Origin: Allolobophora icterica
Lineage: Eukaryota > Annelida > Clitellata > Crassiclitellata > Lumbricidae
Assembly: GCA_963556255.1 (NCBI GenBank)
Contig: OY744604.1
Span: forward strand, 76,090,736 to 76,154,735
Direction of reading: 5' to 3'
Length of the DNA stretch: 64,000 nucleotides
Part shown: in pieces, positions 54,960 to 64,000 of the stretch
How the letters are laid out: each line of letters begins with the position of its first letter
How positions within the stretch are numbered: position 1 is the first letter of the stretch
Position numbers and translations under genes: made by a program
Notes under the pieces: generated by a model
Told to the model about the DNA's origin: nothing
Databases searched by the model: none
What the model saw: only the letters and a program-made list of their open reading frames with translations

Positions 54960-57295
54960 CTATTTGAATTTGAGTACAGCCATTCTCATTGCCATACTTT
55001 TACTACCAAGTTCACCATTACCCGCTCTCTTTGCATTATCTTTCAGCAATGCTCGCTGATCCTTAGCCCAGATACGCAAGCGCAGTGTGACAAATCGTTC
55101 AAGTATCACATGCTTCACATTATGACACAACGGCAGGTGAACATCCAAACAAGCTTGCTGAATTTCAGCTGACAACAATTTACGCACATTTTTCTTGTGA
55201 TGCAGTAGGTTAAAGTTCACTGCACGGAAAATCTTCTCGGCCTTCTGCATCATTTCGAATACCTGAGGGGTACATGAAACTAAACACCCATCTTTGTAGG
55301 CCTTCAACTTTAAAAGCAAAGCATGATTTGCAACAAAACTATTGTCTTCAGACTTAATAGCAGGAATGCATGCTTGACATGTTCTGTTTGACTTCAGAAC
55401 ACGCGAGACTATGTAACCTGCTAAATAGTAAAGTGAGGCAAGGTCTGCATCTGACAGTGAGCTGCTGACATCTGTAAAGCATAACACTTCCGGTAAGTCA
55501 TCATCAGACTGTGAATTGACAGTTTTGCTGACTGATAGAAAATCAGCAAGGTAGGCACTGTCGTTGATGTCATAGCTGGAGGTTGATTTCATACGGAGAA
55601 ACTGTGAAGCGGACAGAAGTCGTAGTTTGTTTTTAAATTCTAGTGGAGATGGAACTGCATTGTTTGTACGAACACAAGAGAACAAGTTCTCAATGCAGTC
55701 AGATGTCAGGCGAGACGTAAGGATGAATTGGTAACCAGATGCAAGAAGATGCTCAGTAACGTTGATTATAGACTGTGTTGTTAGGATGATACCAGTCTGG
55801 ACTGGCTTCCATGCTCCTTTATTTCCAATGGACAAAGTCTCAAATAAACGGATAGTGCTTCGCAGAAAGTCCACTGCGTTTCTGTACTGAACTGGATCTA
55901 TCAGGCTAAGAGCTGTTACTCTGCGTCGAGACGACACCAAGTCAAACCACTTGTTCATTGTTTTTAGGAACCAGGCCGTTGTCAGGAGATCAGTGCTGTG
56001 GCTATGCGCTCGTACTAGGTACTCTAGCCCCGCAGCGTTTGAATGACTGAAGAAGCTCATTGCATTTGACACTTTCATTTTCTCAAAGTGACTAGGAGTG
56101 AGAGTCTTCGTTGTAAGTCCAGGCGATATCTTCAGCTGCATGCTGCCTTGGAATGTCAGCAGTGCACGTAAGTGGTTGGCTGTCACTGTATTAGAACACA
56201 GATTTTGTTCTTTAATGACCCAGTCGGGTAAAGTGATATCTTGTCCATTAACTAATGCAGCCTTCAGATTTTTTATCAGATGTGGAGAATCAGCCAAGAA
56301 GTACAGTTCATACTGAGAAGAACATGGATGAGGGATTCGATTAATAGTCTTCATCATCCTTCCACAGCAAATACCGAAAGTACTCCACATTGCTCGGTTA
56401 CATGCTCCCATGTCACAAGTAACTGTCAGAACTCTCAAACCAATTTCCCAAGCTTTTGTAATAATGTTAACTACAATGGGCTTCAGAGCTGATCCATACA
56501 CAGAGTTCCCAGTGAAATAGTAGGCCACTGTCTGTTTCCATCGAGTGCTGATACCAGAGAGCATAAACACCATTGCATGTGTCGCTCTGCCACTGTGACC
56601 AGGTAAAGTGACTTCTCCAATCAGTCTGCCAGTTCGTGTGTCATATTCAGTAGAAGGAGTTATACTCATTTCATCGAGGGTTAAGGCACAGTCCTTTTCT
56701 TTATCGTGCATTTCAGCAACCTTCAGTCGCAACAACTCAAATACTTCCTTCAGCAATCCGCTATCAAAGCGAATTCCTTCCAAGGACTTGCGCAGAGTAC
56801 GAGTTGCTGGTAACGGATATCCTTGACTGAGTAGCAGTTTGTAACCCGATGGACCACAACCAAAAAGTACCTGTAAAGATCTCTGCACAGTCTGTGCAGA
56901 CCACTTGCTCCCTCGATTTGTGCCATTGCCTCTCTGAAGAACCCGTATTTGATCTGGTGAAAATATGTTCTTAAATTTTGCTCTCAAGTTTTGGATATAA
57001 CTTTGTGATGTTTTTAGTTGTCTCTTCAATCTGCGAACTTCACCAGAGAGCTGTTGGATCTTGAGCGCTTGAACCTTTACAAGATTTTCAAGGTCCACTT
57101 GTTTTCGTGGTGATGGCTGAGACGTGACCATTTCAAGATCAGCTGCTATGTCCAGATACGAAGAGTCAACTATTTCATTTGCGGTAGTTTCCTGTGCAGT
57201 GATCCTAGTGTTTATGACTGACAAATACGAGTCTCTACTTTCAGCTGCAGTGTTAACATTGATCGGCTGTGTAGATGATGCTGAAGCAGAATCTG
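54960..57295 (-). CDS. P-element transposase, exon 2 (catalytic part)
   Basis: The exon begins at acceptor TTTTTCTTTTCAG (before 57295) in the phase left by exon 1 and runs to a TAG stop at 54960. Spliced length is 2727 nt, 908 residues, close to vertebrate THAP9. The order is: a low-complexity linker (131-195); a Leu/Lys-rich coiled coil (VQALKIQQLSGEVRRLKRQL); then the RNase-H-like core. The core includes LTLDEMSI (Asp about 338), TCDMGACNRAMW (Asp about 425), FLADSPHLIKNLK (the H-x-x-KN motif of P transposases) and TSDCIENLFSCVRTNN (Glu about 666). The Asp/Asp/Glu pattern equals that of Drosophila P and THAP9. A C-terminal Cys/His-rich stretch (YYLAGYIVSR, CQAC, LKAYKDGCLV) completes it. 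The enzyme cuts and rejoins P-element ends in the nucleus, with GTP as cofactor in known family members. No stop or frameshift is seen. Confidence 0.92.
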
Positions 57296-58209
57296 CTGAA
57301 AAGAAAAATCATTCACAATTTGAAGAAAATTGTGAGTTTTGTAAGTCTTCAAAAAAGTGCTCAGTATGCATAATTCCAGTCATCAAGATCTTAAACTCAG
57401 TGCATTCGGGCATCACCAACCAGTGTTGGGCCTGCATTGTAGCATGCACGATTGGACATGATAGCCTACATTAGTAAGCAGCATCTTTTTATATCAGAGG
57501 AGGATCGAACCCGCATGTTCTGCGCTGCAAGACGAGTGCTCAAACCAATCAGCTAAATCATGGAAGAGGAAAGTTTCAATACTGAGCAGACATTCAGAAG
57601 CAGATTTAGGAATCGGACCTGTGTATAATTAACACTAACCAAAACAGTTACATATTCAAAAAGTAAACAAAACCTTAAAAATTTGAAGAATTTCAAGTAC
57701 CTGAATATAAGCACATAAAATTTTAGTATTTGAACAGTAAGTACTTGTTAAATGGGTCTATTTTATTTAAACCATAAGAAAAAGGACTATATATAAGGTT
57801 GAAAACATTCATGTACTAGTGAAATTTGGAAATACAAGTCTCTGCTTTCAGCTGCAAATACGATATGTTGAATTCTTAACACAAATATATTAGTTACAAT
57901 TGAAAAAATCTCCAGTTTCTGGGGGCAAATGGTACTCTTGCTTTACTCTGTTGGAAGTCTCTCAGATCCTCTGCCCTTCCCCAATCTCGTAACTCTGGCG
58001 ACGCCACTGGCAGAGTGTCACACTACACTTATAAAAAAAATTATAATGAATTTTGACAGAAGCTTTGCCAATGGATTAAGATTTAGATTCTGGTTTCATC
58101 TAAAAGAGGCCATAATTTGATGCCTTATGCTTTGCATTAATGGTTTTAATGAAGTCTTATTACATTAGATTAGATTCTGAAAGGAACTTAATAACAACGG
58201 TGCACATAC
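57296..58209 (-). other. Intron of the P transposase with tRNA-like insert
   Basis: A 914-bp intron, donor CAG|GTATGT, acceptor TTTTCAG. On the minus strand 57497-57563 has GATTTAGCTGATTGG (A box) and GCGGGTTCGATCC (B box) with tRNA spacing, a probable SINE head or tRNA pseudogene. In Drosophila P, retention of an intron controls the protein form made; nothing here shows the same. Confidence 0.6.
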
Positions 58210-58600
58210 CTGAATTTCTGTCTTTAATGAAAACTTTAGTGTAGCTATGTTCTTCAGCAATGCGCTGGGCCTTCACGGAAGTGTTGCTCTCTTCATCATC
58301 TACGAAGCGACGCTTCAAAACTCTTCGTTCTGATTGCAGTGCAGGTGGTGGATTGGGAACAGAAAATATCGTCGGCACGGCAGTTGACTTCAGTTTTCTC
58401 CAGCCATCCGCACGTTTGTTTTCAAACTGGTTAGCATCAAAATGTTGTTCACATAGACGACTTGTCGAAGTCGGAACCCACTTATCCCGTCGGCAGTTTA
58501 CCAACCATCTTTTTCTGCGGTCTTTGTCTGCTGGAAAAGCAAACTGCCGTATGCCTTTCTCAGATCTGTTGTGGCAATTCGGAGCACTACAACCAACCAT
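58210..58600 (-). CDS. P-element transposase, exon 1 (THAP DNA-binding domain)
   Basis: The start ATG (58600-58598) is in strong context (AAACAATGG). The product begins MVGCSAPNCHNRSEKG, a canonical THAP zinc finger: Cys4, Cys9, Cys50 and His53 (C-x4-C-x40-C-x2-H), FAFPAD, W32 and the terminal AVPTIF (74-79). A basic linker follows (ERRVLKRRF). The exon ends after AATTCAG in phase 1 and splices to the catalytic exon at 57295. THAP domains of P transposases bind subterminal sites in the element. The frame extends upstream, but the MVGCSA start is the family standard. Confidence 0.92.
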
Positions 58601-59159
58601 TGTTTTCACCTGTCTACAAAACAACATAAAGAAATGTGTACGGATTTTGCAGCGGAATGGGTATCGTTTTAGCATCCAAAATTATTTGCCCATTAGAGTA
58701 TATAATTTCAGCATAACACATTAATTTCAACGTTAACGTGTGCAGTTCACACACACCTGAATATAAGTTCGTAAAATAAGCATGAAACATAAATACGTAC
58801 ATCAATGCATGACGTTTTAAAAAAGGTTCTTAGTTATATAACAGTACCCAAGTGAACTGTACCTCACTGTGTTCTGTCAGTGGGAATTTTTATGAATAAT
58901 TGAAGATAAAATATAATAATAATAATACAACAAAATGAACAGATAAGAAGTTAAAGCTCAGGCACTGTTAATTCCCTTCTTGGGTTGAATAGCATTTCGA
59001 ATGGTCGTTTGCTGTGATAAAACCATTCTAAATCACAGTTCCTCTTGCGAAGTTGTCGTTTATGACGCATTATTGGTACAACCAATCTGTAAAGGTACGT
59101 CTGCATTTAGGTCGACAAGACGATAGCCTATAACTGTAGAACAATAATTCTGGACACTA
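58601..59159. other. P element, 5' flank of the transposase gene
   Basis: Probable promoter region. TTGTAGACAG precedes the start by about ten bases and could be a splice acceptor of a non-coding first exon. Nothing else is recognised. Confidence 0.4.
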
Positions 59160-59286
59160 AAATAATAGGGGTAATCACGTAGACTGAGTGCCTGTGTATA
59201 TGAACAATATGGTCGTTACTGACTTTGCTCCAATAGAACCAAGTTAGTTTGTCAGCATGTGTTTACATTATAAACAATAAACGAAT

Positions 59287-59326
<40 letters not shown>

Positions 59327-59622
59327 CCAGCTACATTCCATAATGCAATTCGCTATGTAAGTGAGTAACAAGCAAGTTGTTTATTACAGTTCGAATTTAG
59401 AAAATGCGAAATATGGCATTTATATGCATTCTGTTGCCATTTCAGACACTTTCTACATTATTTAGTTCTGTTTCTTAAGACGTCAGTGAAAGTTCATGTT
59501 CGTTACTTACTCATGTAGCGAATTGCATTATGGGAGTAGTGCTCTATTGGAGCGAAGTCAGTGGCGACCATATTATTTATATACACAGGCACTCAATCTG
59601 CGCGATTACCATAATAGGTTAC
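59160..59622. mobile_element. Foldback MITE, about 460 bp, inside the P element
   Basis: The outer arm 59168-59237 (GTAATCACGTAGACTGAGTG through CAATATGGTCG to CTCCAATAGA) is inverted at 59544-59612. An inner pair (ATAATGCAATTCGCTATGTA at 59340 and its inverse around 59512-59532) makes long nested stems. The centre contains (ATC)n at 59289-59325. TSD not clear. Confidence 0.85.
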
Positions 59623-60299
59623 CAAATGTTCATGCCTCATTTTATGACATTCCATCCATCCACCCATCCATCCATTAATTCATCCGCCTAACAAATTGCG
59701 GTGAACATGTACAATCGGGGTGCCTATGTACTATCTGGGTGGGTGTCTTTGCATCGTGAAGGTCGGTTAGGGTCAGGGTAAGCATCGTGATGGTCGGTTA
59801 GGGCTTAGGGTTAGTGTAGCCTACGTATTTGTGCGACTAAAAACGCTATAACTGCGAGTGGAAGCTGGATTTTAAAATTCACGCATCCCGATTGTACATG
59901 ATCCCCGAATTGCGTCGAAGCCTTGTAAAGACCAATTAAGAAGACTAAACACTAGACTAACAGACTTGATTTCGGGAGTCGGGTCCATTTTGCATTTTCA
60001 AAATTTTTGGAATCAGTTTTCTGGGTTCGTGTACACCCTATGCTTCGATGCTTGTTAAAACTACTAAGTAACATCAATTGCTCATTTTGCGCCTGCATAA
60101 TTATCATCTCAGAAATGAAGCTAATTTATGAATTTATGAGAAATTTTATTTACCGTAAATAAACCAAACCAAGTCGTCTCGCAGGTTTCTCGCAAGCTTC
60201 TAACTTCTGGAACTAAAATGTCGTCCATAAATTTCAACCAATCACAGCGCGAGTTTTTTTAATAACGGAATACCGAACTCTCTATAATAGAAGGCTCTG
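59623..60299. other. P element, distal part
   Basis: (CATC)n-like words at 59650-59680 and two echoes of GGTCGGTTAGGG (59760-59810). The inner inverted repeat of the element ends the stretch. Confidence 0.5.
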
Positions 60300-60467
60300 G
60301 TCTACACCATAGAAACCTTGGAGCAAATGCTCCATCCAAAAAATAGGGGGAAGATCTGTCAGTGTATGTGCCAACATTTAAGGGGGAAGGAACGGGGAGG
60401 GGGAAAGAAGGGGGAGGAATGGACGTTGCCGCAATGACTTAGGGGGATAGACGCCCCTGAATGTTGG

Positions 60468-61382
60468 AACAGATGTGCCTTTGTTCTCGTCACTGTTTAC
60501 CCTGAAGCGATAAATTTTTGGAGTGTCACTTTTATGCATGGATGGACCAAATGTCTGGTTAGAAGTGGAGAAGGCAGGTGATTCATGCCTGTCTAATGTC
60601 AATCACTGCAGAGCAACTTGTACGCCGGCTTAATTTTAAAGCCCTAGGTTTTAGGTTTGGCGGTTTCCCTCGTAGAATGAAGTGACCAACGACTGTAGGC
60701 GGTTCAAGTAAGCATCTGTCGGCCAATGGGCGTTGATTTCATTTTGGTTTACACATCTTACAAGCATAGGCTGCTGAATTTAATTATATGCATAGCCTAG
60801 GCAACATCGTCCGCTTTGTGGAATGGAGGCGAGGCGCAGGGACGGTCGGTCGATCGGTGGTAGCCCCCACCCTAGGCCCTTCACCCTCCCTCTGGCCTAC
60901 CCCGATCAATTGACCACTTGTATATATAACCGAGCTTTGGGTCGTAAACCTGTATATAAATGCCAGCTGTTGATGCTGTCACCGTTGCCTTATTATACCC
61001 GGAACACTAAAGACAATAAGCTGTATTTCATATTCTAAGAATTTGCACCAGTATCAGATGCTAATATACAGCCTAAGGAAGAGAGACTAGGTCACATGCC
61101 AAATTATGCTAATGAACTTAGGAAATGAACTTAGGAAATGTCCTTTCACAATTGAGTCTTGGTTTGCAGTACTCATTCTAGTTTGAATTTCGCTGCAGCA
61201 GAGTTGAGCTTCGTAATTTCTTCACTTCATAGCCATTTTAAATCGCATAGTCGATACAGCTTATATCTCGTGTCTGTATATTATATTATTATCTTATTTC
61301 AGTAGTGGACCTTATAGTAGTATAACATTGTATTTCGTTAGTGGACATATATTAGTATCATTATATCGAACTATTTCCAAAG
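60468..61382. other. Between the P element and the ISL3EU-like gene
   Basis: No terminal inverted repeat of the ISL3EU-like element could be identified here. 61120-61140 holds a direct duplication of ACTTAGGAAATG. A CTTATTTCAG acceptor-like site lies about 80 bp before the start codon at 61383, so a non-coding first exon is possible. Confidence 0.4.
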
Positions 61383-63345
61383 ATGGATGGAGACTACGCT
61401 GTACCAACGACACCGACTTCAGGTGTTGCAGTTGGCAACATGCGAACATTTAAAAAACGGTTGTCTGATGGATCTACCAAGAGTTATAGCTACCCTTACG
61501 TTTCTGTAAGGAAACATTTTGAATTAACTTTTACAACCGACAGTGATAAACTTAAATTTGAGCAAAAATGTGAGGACATTCGCTTGGCGTTGGGAGTAAA
61601 AAGTTTGAGAGAAGTTCTGGTGAAAGTCATAATGGATGTTGACACCAATAAGCTCTCTTCTGCAACTCAACATCCGCAGCAGACACTCACGATGTCTTCA
61701 GTCACGGAAGAAGTAAGTGAATCAACTTCACTGACTGATCCAGCATCTGTCACAGCAGCAATATCAGCAGCTCCAGCAACAGCTTTGGAGACTGCACATG
61801 AGAATTTTGTTGGGCAGTGCTCCAGCATTGCCCAGTTGATCGACACAATCTCACAACATTCATCCACATGTGTGACGCCGTATTCAGTGAAGTCATGGAC
61901 ACACAGTGGTCATGTGCTGTCGGTGGATATGGAGTGTGCGAAAAAACACTCCTTTCAGTGGAGTTCCTCATCCACAATAGACAGCGAGCGGAAGGAATTT
62001 GAAGTCAACCACCGAGTGATGTTGAGCTACCTGGCCTCTGGTATGACACCCATACAGTACGAGCGCTTTAGCGACTTCAGTCGGTTTGGACTATTGTCAG
62101 ACCTTTTCCGCAGGAGGAATATGGTTACATTTAGTGCCATTTCTGAGAACCTGCGAAAGCAATCTATATTTGGCGCTAGAGCGCAGGAGTCTTCACTGTC
62201 GCCTGATGGAGCTATCTCTATAATGACTGACGCACGACATCATTGTAGACGAAATAGTTATCACACCGACCATGTTGCTATCGGGTTGAAAACTCACAAA
62301 GTCGTTGATATTCAACACATTAACGGGAATGATGATAACTGTTCACAGCGTCACGAGGCAGTGGGATTCGACAGGATGTACGAGAGCCTGGATCTCAGCA
62401 ACATTAAAGTTGCCCATCATGTGCATGATCGAAACATGACAATCAACAAGCGCCTACGTGAGAGGAAGCAAGCCAGGAATTCCAATGACCGCTGGCACTG
62501 CACCCGTCCTATAACAGCCGGGGTGAAAAAAATTGGGCAAGGAGCACAAAAAAACATTGGAAAAACATGGCATCCCGAGCTTTCTGACAAGGGTGCTGCC
62601 ATTCGAAACCACGTCTATTGGTGTATGGACAATTGCAATGGAGATGCCCAAACCCTGCGTAAGCTCATAGAATCATGCATCTACAGCGCCCTTTTCTTCG
62701 GCCTCGGCTGTGCTACGGCGCTATATAAATCGTCTTATTATTATTATTATTATTATTATCCCTCATTTTCAGAACAACCACAGCAAGTGCCATGAAACTT
62801 CCCACTGCAAAGAGCCGGGGCATATGATTGAAGTTCGAATTGTTTCAAATGAGGCTGCAATTACAATGCTCCAGGACTTTCTTCGGTCGTTGGTAGTGTA
62901 CAAGCACGCTGAAGATTATGTCAAAGGCCACGACACATTTTATGTGGAAAGTTTTAATAACGTTTGTCTGATCTATCTGGATAAACGGATACACTACGGG
63001 AATTTAATGTACGAGCTGCGGAGCAATCTGGCTGTCTTGGACTGGAACGAACACGTCGACAGACCATACACGTCTATATGCACGACTGTTCGTTCGAAAA
63101 ACCCACGTCGCCAAATCGGGAAAAAAGTGTATCGGCGCAAGACCTACGTATTTGTTGAGAACATTTGGAATTTGTACATTGCCGTGTGGTCAGCATCTAA
63201 AGCAATATCGGAGTCTGTGACAGAAACTTCTGCAGATAAGGAGACCTGCCAGAGTGAAATCTCTTCGGACGAATCCGATGACGACCAATTAGGAGACAGT
63301 GAGAGCTTTTCAAATGAAAGCAATGCACCCTACACAGTAGAATAA
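61383..63345 (+). pseudogene. ISL3EU-like DDE transposase, split by a small insertion
   Basis: The first frame (61383-62680) starts at an ATG in good context and reads to LRKLIESCI. It contains ISIMTDARHHC (Asp283) and HKVVDIQHI. A second Asp is in HVHDRNMTINKRLRE (Asp349), then DRWHCTRPI, then NHVYWCMDNCNGD. The frame then enters an insertion of about 75 bp (62690-62765). The protein resumes in another frame: HFQNNHSKCHETSHC, then DTFYVESFNNVCLIYLDKRI (probable third acidic residue, Glu) and ELRSNLAVLDWNEHVDRPYT, then an acidic tail to 63345. This order parallels ISL3-type eukaryotic transposases (GRxDSPG ... KVVD ... TDRHxQIxK ... WHxxK ... NHLWWC ... ExFHSxxLKYxPKR ... LAxLDHNxNxxR). The first block is unusual here: TDARH replaces DGRCD. 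The insertion puts the two parts out of frame. Splicing it out is conceivable because CCTCATTTTCAG at its right edge looks like an acceptor. The superfamily call is by pattern memory. Confidence 0.65.
62690..62765 (+). mobile_element. Retroposon tail inserted in the ISL3EU-like gene
   Basis: TCGGCTGTGCTACGGCGCTA, then TATAAATCG and (TTA)n, has the look of a short LINE/SINE 3' end. It lies between ESCI and HFQNNHSKC, which are adjacent in related proteins. Confidence 0.6.
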
Positions 63346-64000
63346 CCGTAAGAGCTGTGACAATATTGTATGATACACTAAAATCAAACATATCAGTGCT
63401 ACATAACCATCAACCGTCATTACACATAACCACCTTAGCATTCTGCTGTCTACTCTGCTTGACCTCCCCGGATTTTGGCCTGGCATAGGACAGAGAGATG
63501 TGTGGCAGAGCTGATGTGTGGCAGAGCTGACTGCTATCACACGCGTCCACAGGTGGCGGATAGTGGAACGACCTCTAGAAATAGAGGTCAGCTGCGAAAT
63601 AAGCAGGGTTATATCTGACGAATAAGCAGTCGCGGACCAACAGCGGCAAGGCTAGTAGGGCACACTGTAGAAAAAGAGTGGCATTTTGCTTGACAACTAA
63701 AAGCTGCAAATATCCAATAACAGCCTTGTGACATGGGAGCACATGACTCAATTTAAATAAGCCTGATGACCCTCTGCCTAGCGGGCATGTGTTCATCACC
63801 AAGACTAGGTCCACAGCGGAAAACTGTGGTTGATGCCACGAAGGGCATCCGATCTGTAACAAGATGCTCCAATCTGTATAAAAATGAATCTGTGGCTTAC
63901 CCCCCCTCAACGAGGTCCTAATCCAAGCAAGAAAAAAAGAAGATTGAACGGACAAGGGACTGTGGCCATTGCAAAATTGATTTGACATAGCACTTATGAA
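63346..64000. other. Downstream of the ISL3EU-like gene; possible LINE UTR
   Basis: GATGCCACGAAGGGCATCC followed by AAGCAAGAAAAAAAGAAGAT resembles non-LTR 3' UTR sequence. A direct repeat of GATGTGTGGCAGAGCTGA sits near 63500. The minus-strand frame 63575-63988 is open for 137 codons but is Leu/Ser-rich with no family likeness. Confidence 0.4.

Larger units (their letters stand above)
53026..60459 (-). mobile_element. Complete P element, 7.4 kb, 8-bp TSD
   Basis: The left end is CAGGGGCGTCTACACCAGAG and the inverse of the right end is CAGGGGCGTCTATCCCCC (12-bp identical TIR). Flanks are AGTGTTGG (53018-53025) and AATGTTGG (60460-60467), an 8-bp TSD with one mismatch; P elements make 8-bp TSDs. 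An inner inverted repeat, CAGAGCCTTCTATTATAGAG (53041) and CTCTATAATAGAAGGCTCTG (60280-60299), lies just inside the ends. The internal gene is an uninterrupted THAP transposase on the minus strand. Younger insertions inside it are the MITEs at 53462-53641 and about 59160-59622. Confidence 0.85.

Noticed and set aside
57497..57563. Functional tRNA gene
   Set aside because: A and B boxes are present but stems pair poorly; treated as SINE or pseudogene. The same applies to 15590-15663, 25936-26018 and 41232-41307.
63575..63988. 137-codon minus-strand gene at the right edge
   Set aside because: No domain; overlaps sequence resembling a LINE 3' UTR.

Overview
This is eukaryotic, metazoan DNA. It has long introns, GT/AG splice sites, many microsatellites and a very dense load of transposons, with few host exons. 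Frequent AGGCCTA words and the mix of P, hAT, Helitron, CR1/L2-like and foldback elements suggest a marine invertebrate, perhaps a deuterostome such as an echinoderm. That assignment is a guess from composition, not a demonstration.

The only convincing host gene lies on the minus strand between about 27.46 and 3.03 kb. It has a TATA box, a signal-peptide exon (27302-27362) and four immunoglobulin-type exons (21319-21627, 20275-20613, 5023-5367, 3027-3290). All junctions are phase 1, and the exons look like two V-plus-C-type cassettes. It encodes a secreted or surface IgSF protein. No membrane anchor or stop exon was found, so the gene probably continues beyond position 1. Its 15-kb intron and first intron are filled with transposons.

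The rest is a layered transposon landscape, and many insertions can be dated against each other because their target-site duplications (TSDs) are still readable. (a) 53026-60459 is a 7.4-kb P element with 8-bp TSDs and an apparently intact two-exon THAP transposase of 908 codons. A 162-bp derivative of it sits at 17223-17384. (b) At least nine hAT-type elements or MITEs have 8-bp TSDs (9482, 10889, 24501, 30042, 36944, 38979, 39889, 48392, 48690, 53462). Several carry decayed transposase. (c) Foldback elements at 18256-18898 and 43093-43878 have 8-9-bp TSDs, and relatives at 41900-42202 and 1-1612 share a TCTAGGAC terminus. The last surrounds a FLYWCH-like remnant, which points to the Mutator (MULE) superfamily. 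(d) 44093-46700 is a LINE with an intact 716-codon reverse-transcriptase ORF, and at least nine shorter LINE remnants are scattered around. (e) 33359-33828 is a non-autonomous Helitron. (f) 61383-63345 is an ISL3EU-like transposase gene split by a small insertion.

Layout: 1-2.1 kb foldback/MULE remnants; 3-27.5 kb IgSF gene with transposons in introns; 28-30 kb microsatellite and plain DNA; 30-36.9 kb large hAT shell with nested LINE, Helitron and satellites; 36.9-43.9 kb MITEs and foldbacks; 44-46.7 kb LINE; 47-50.4 kb a duplicated segment interrupted by hAT elements; 50.5-53 kb simple repeats; 53-60.5 kb P element; 61.4-63.3 kb ISL3EU-like gene.
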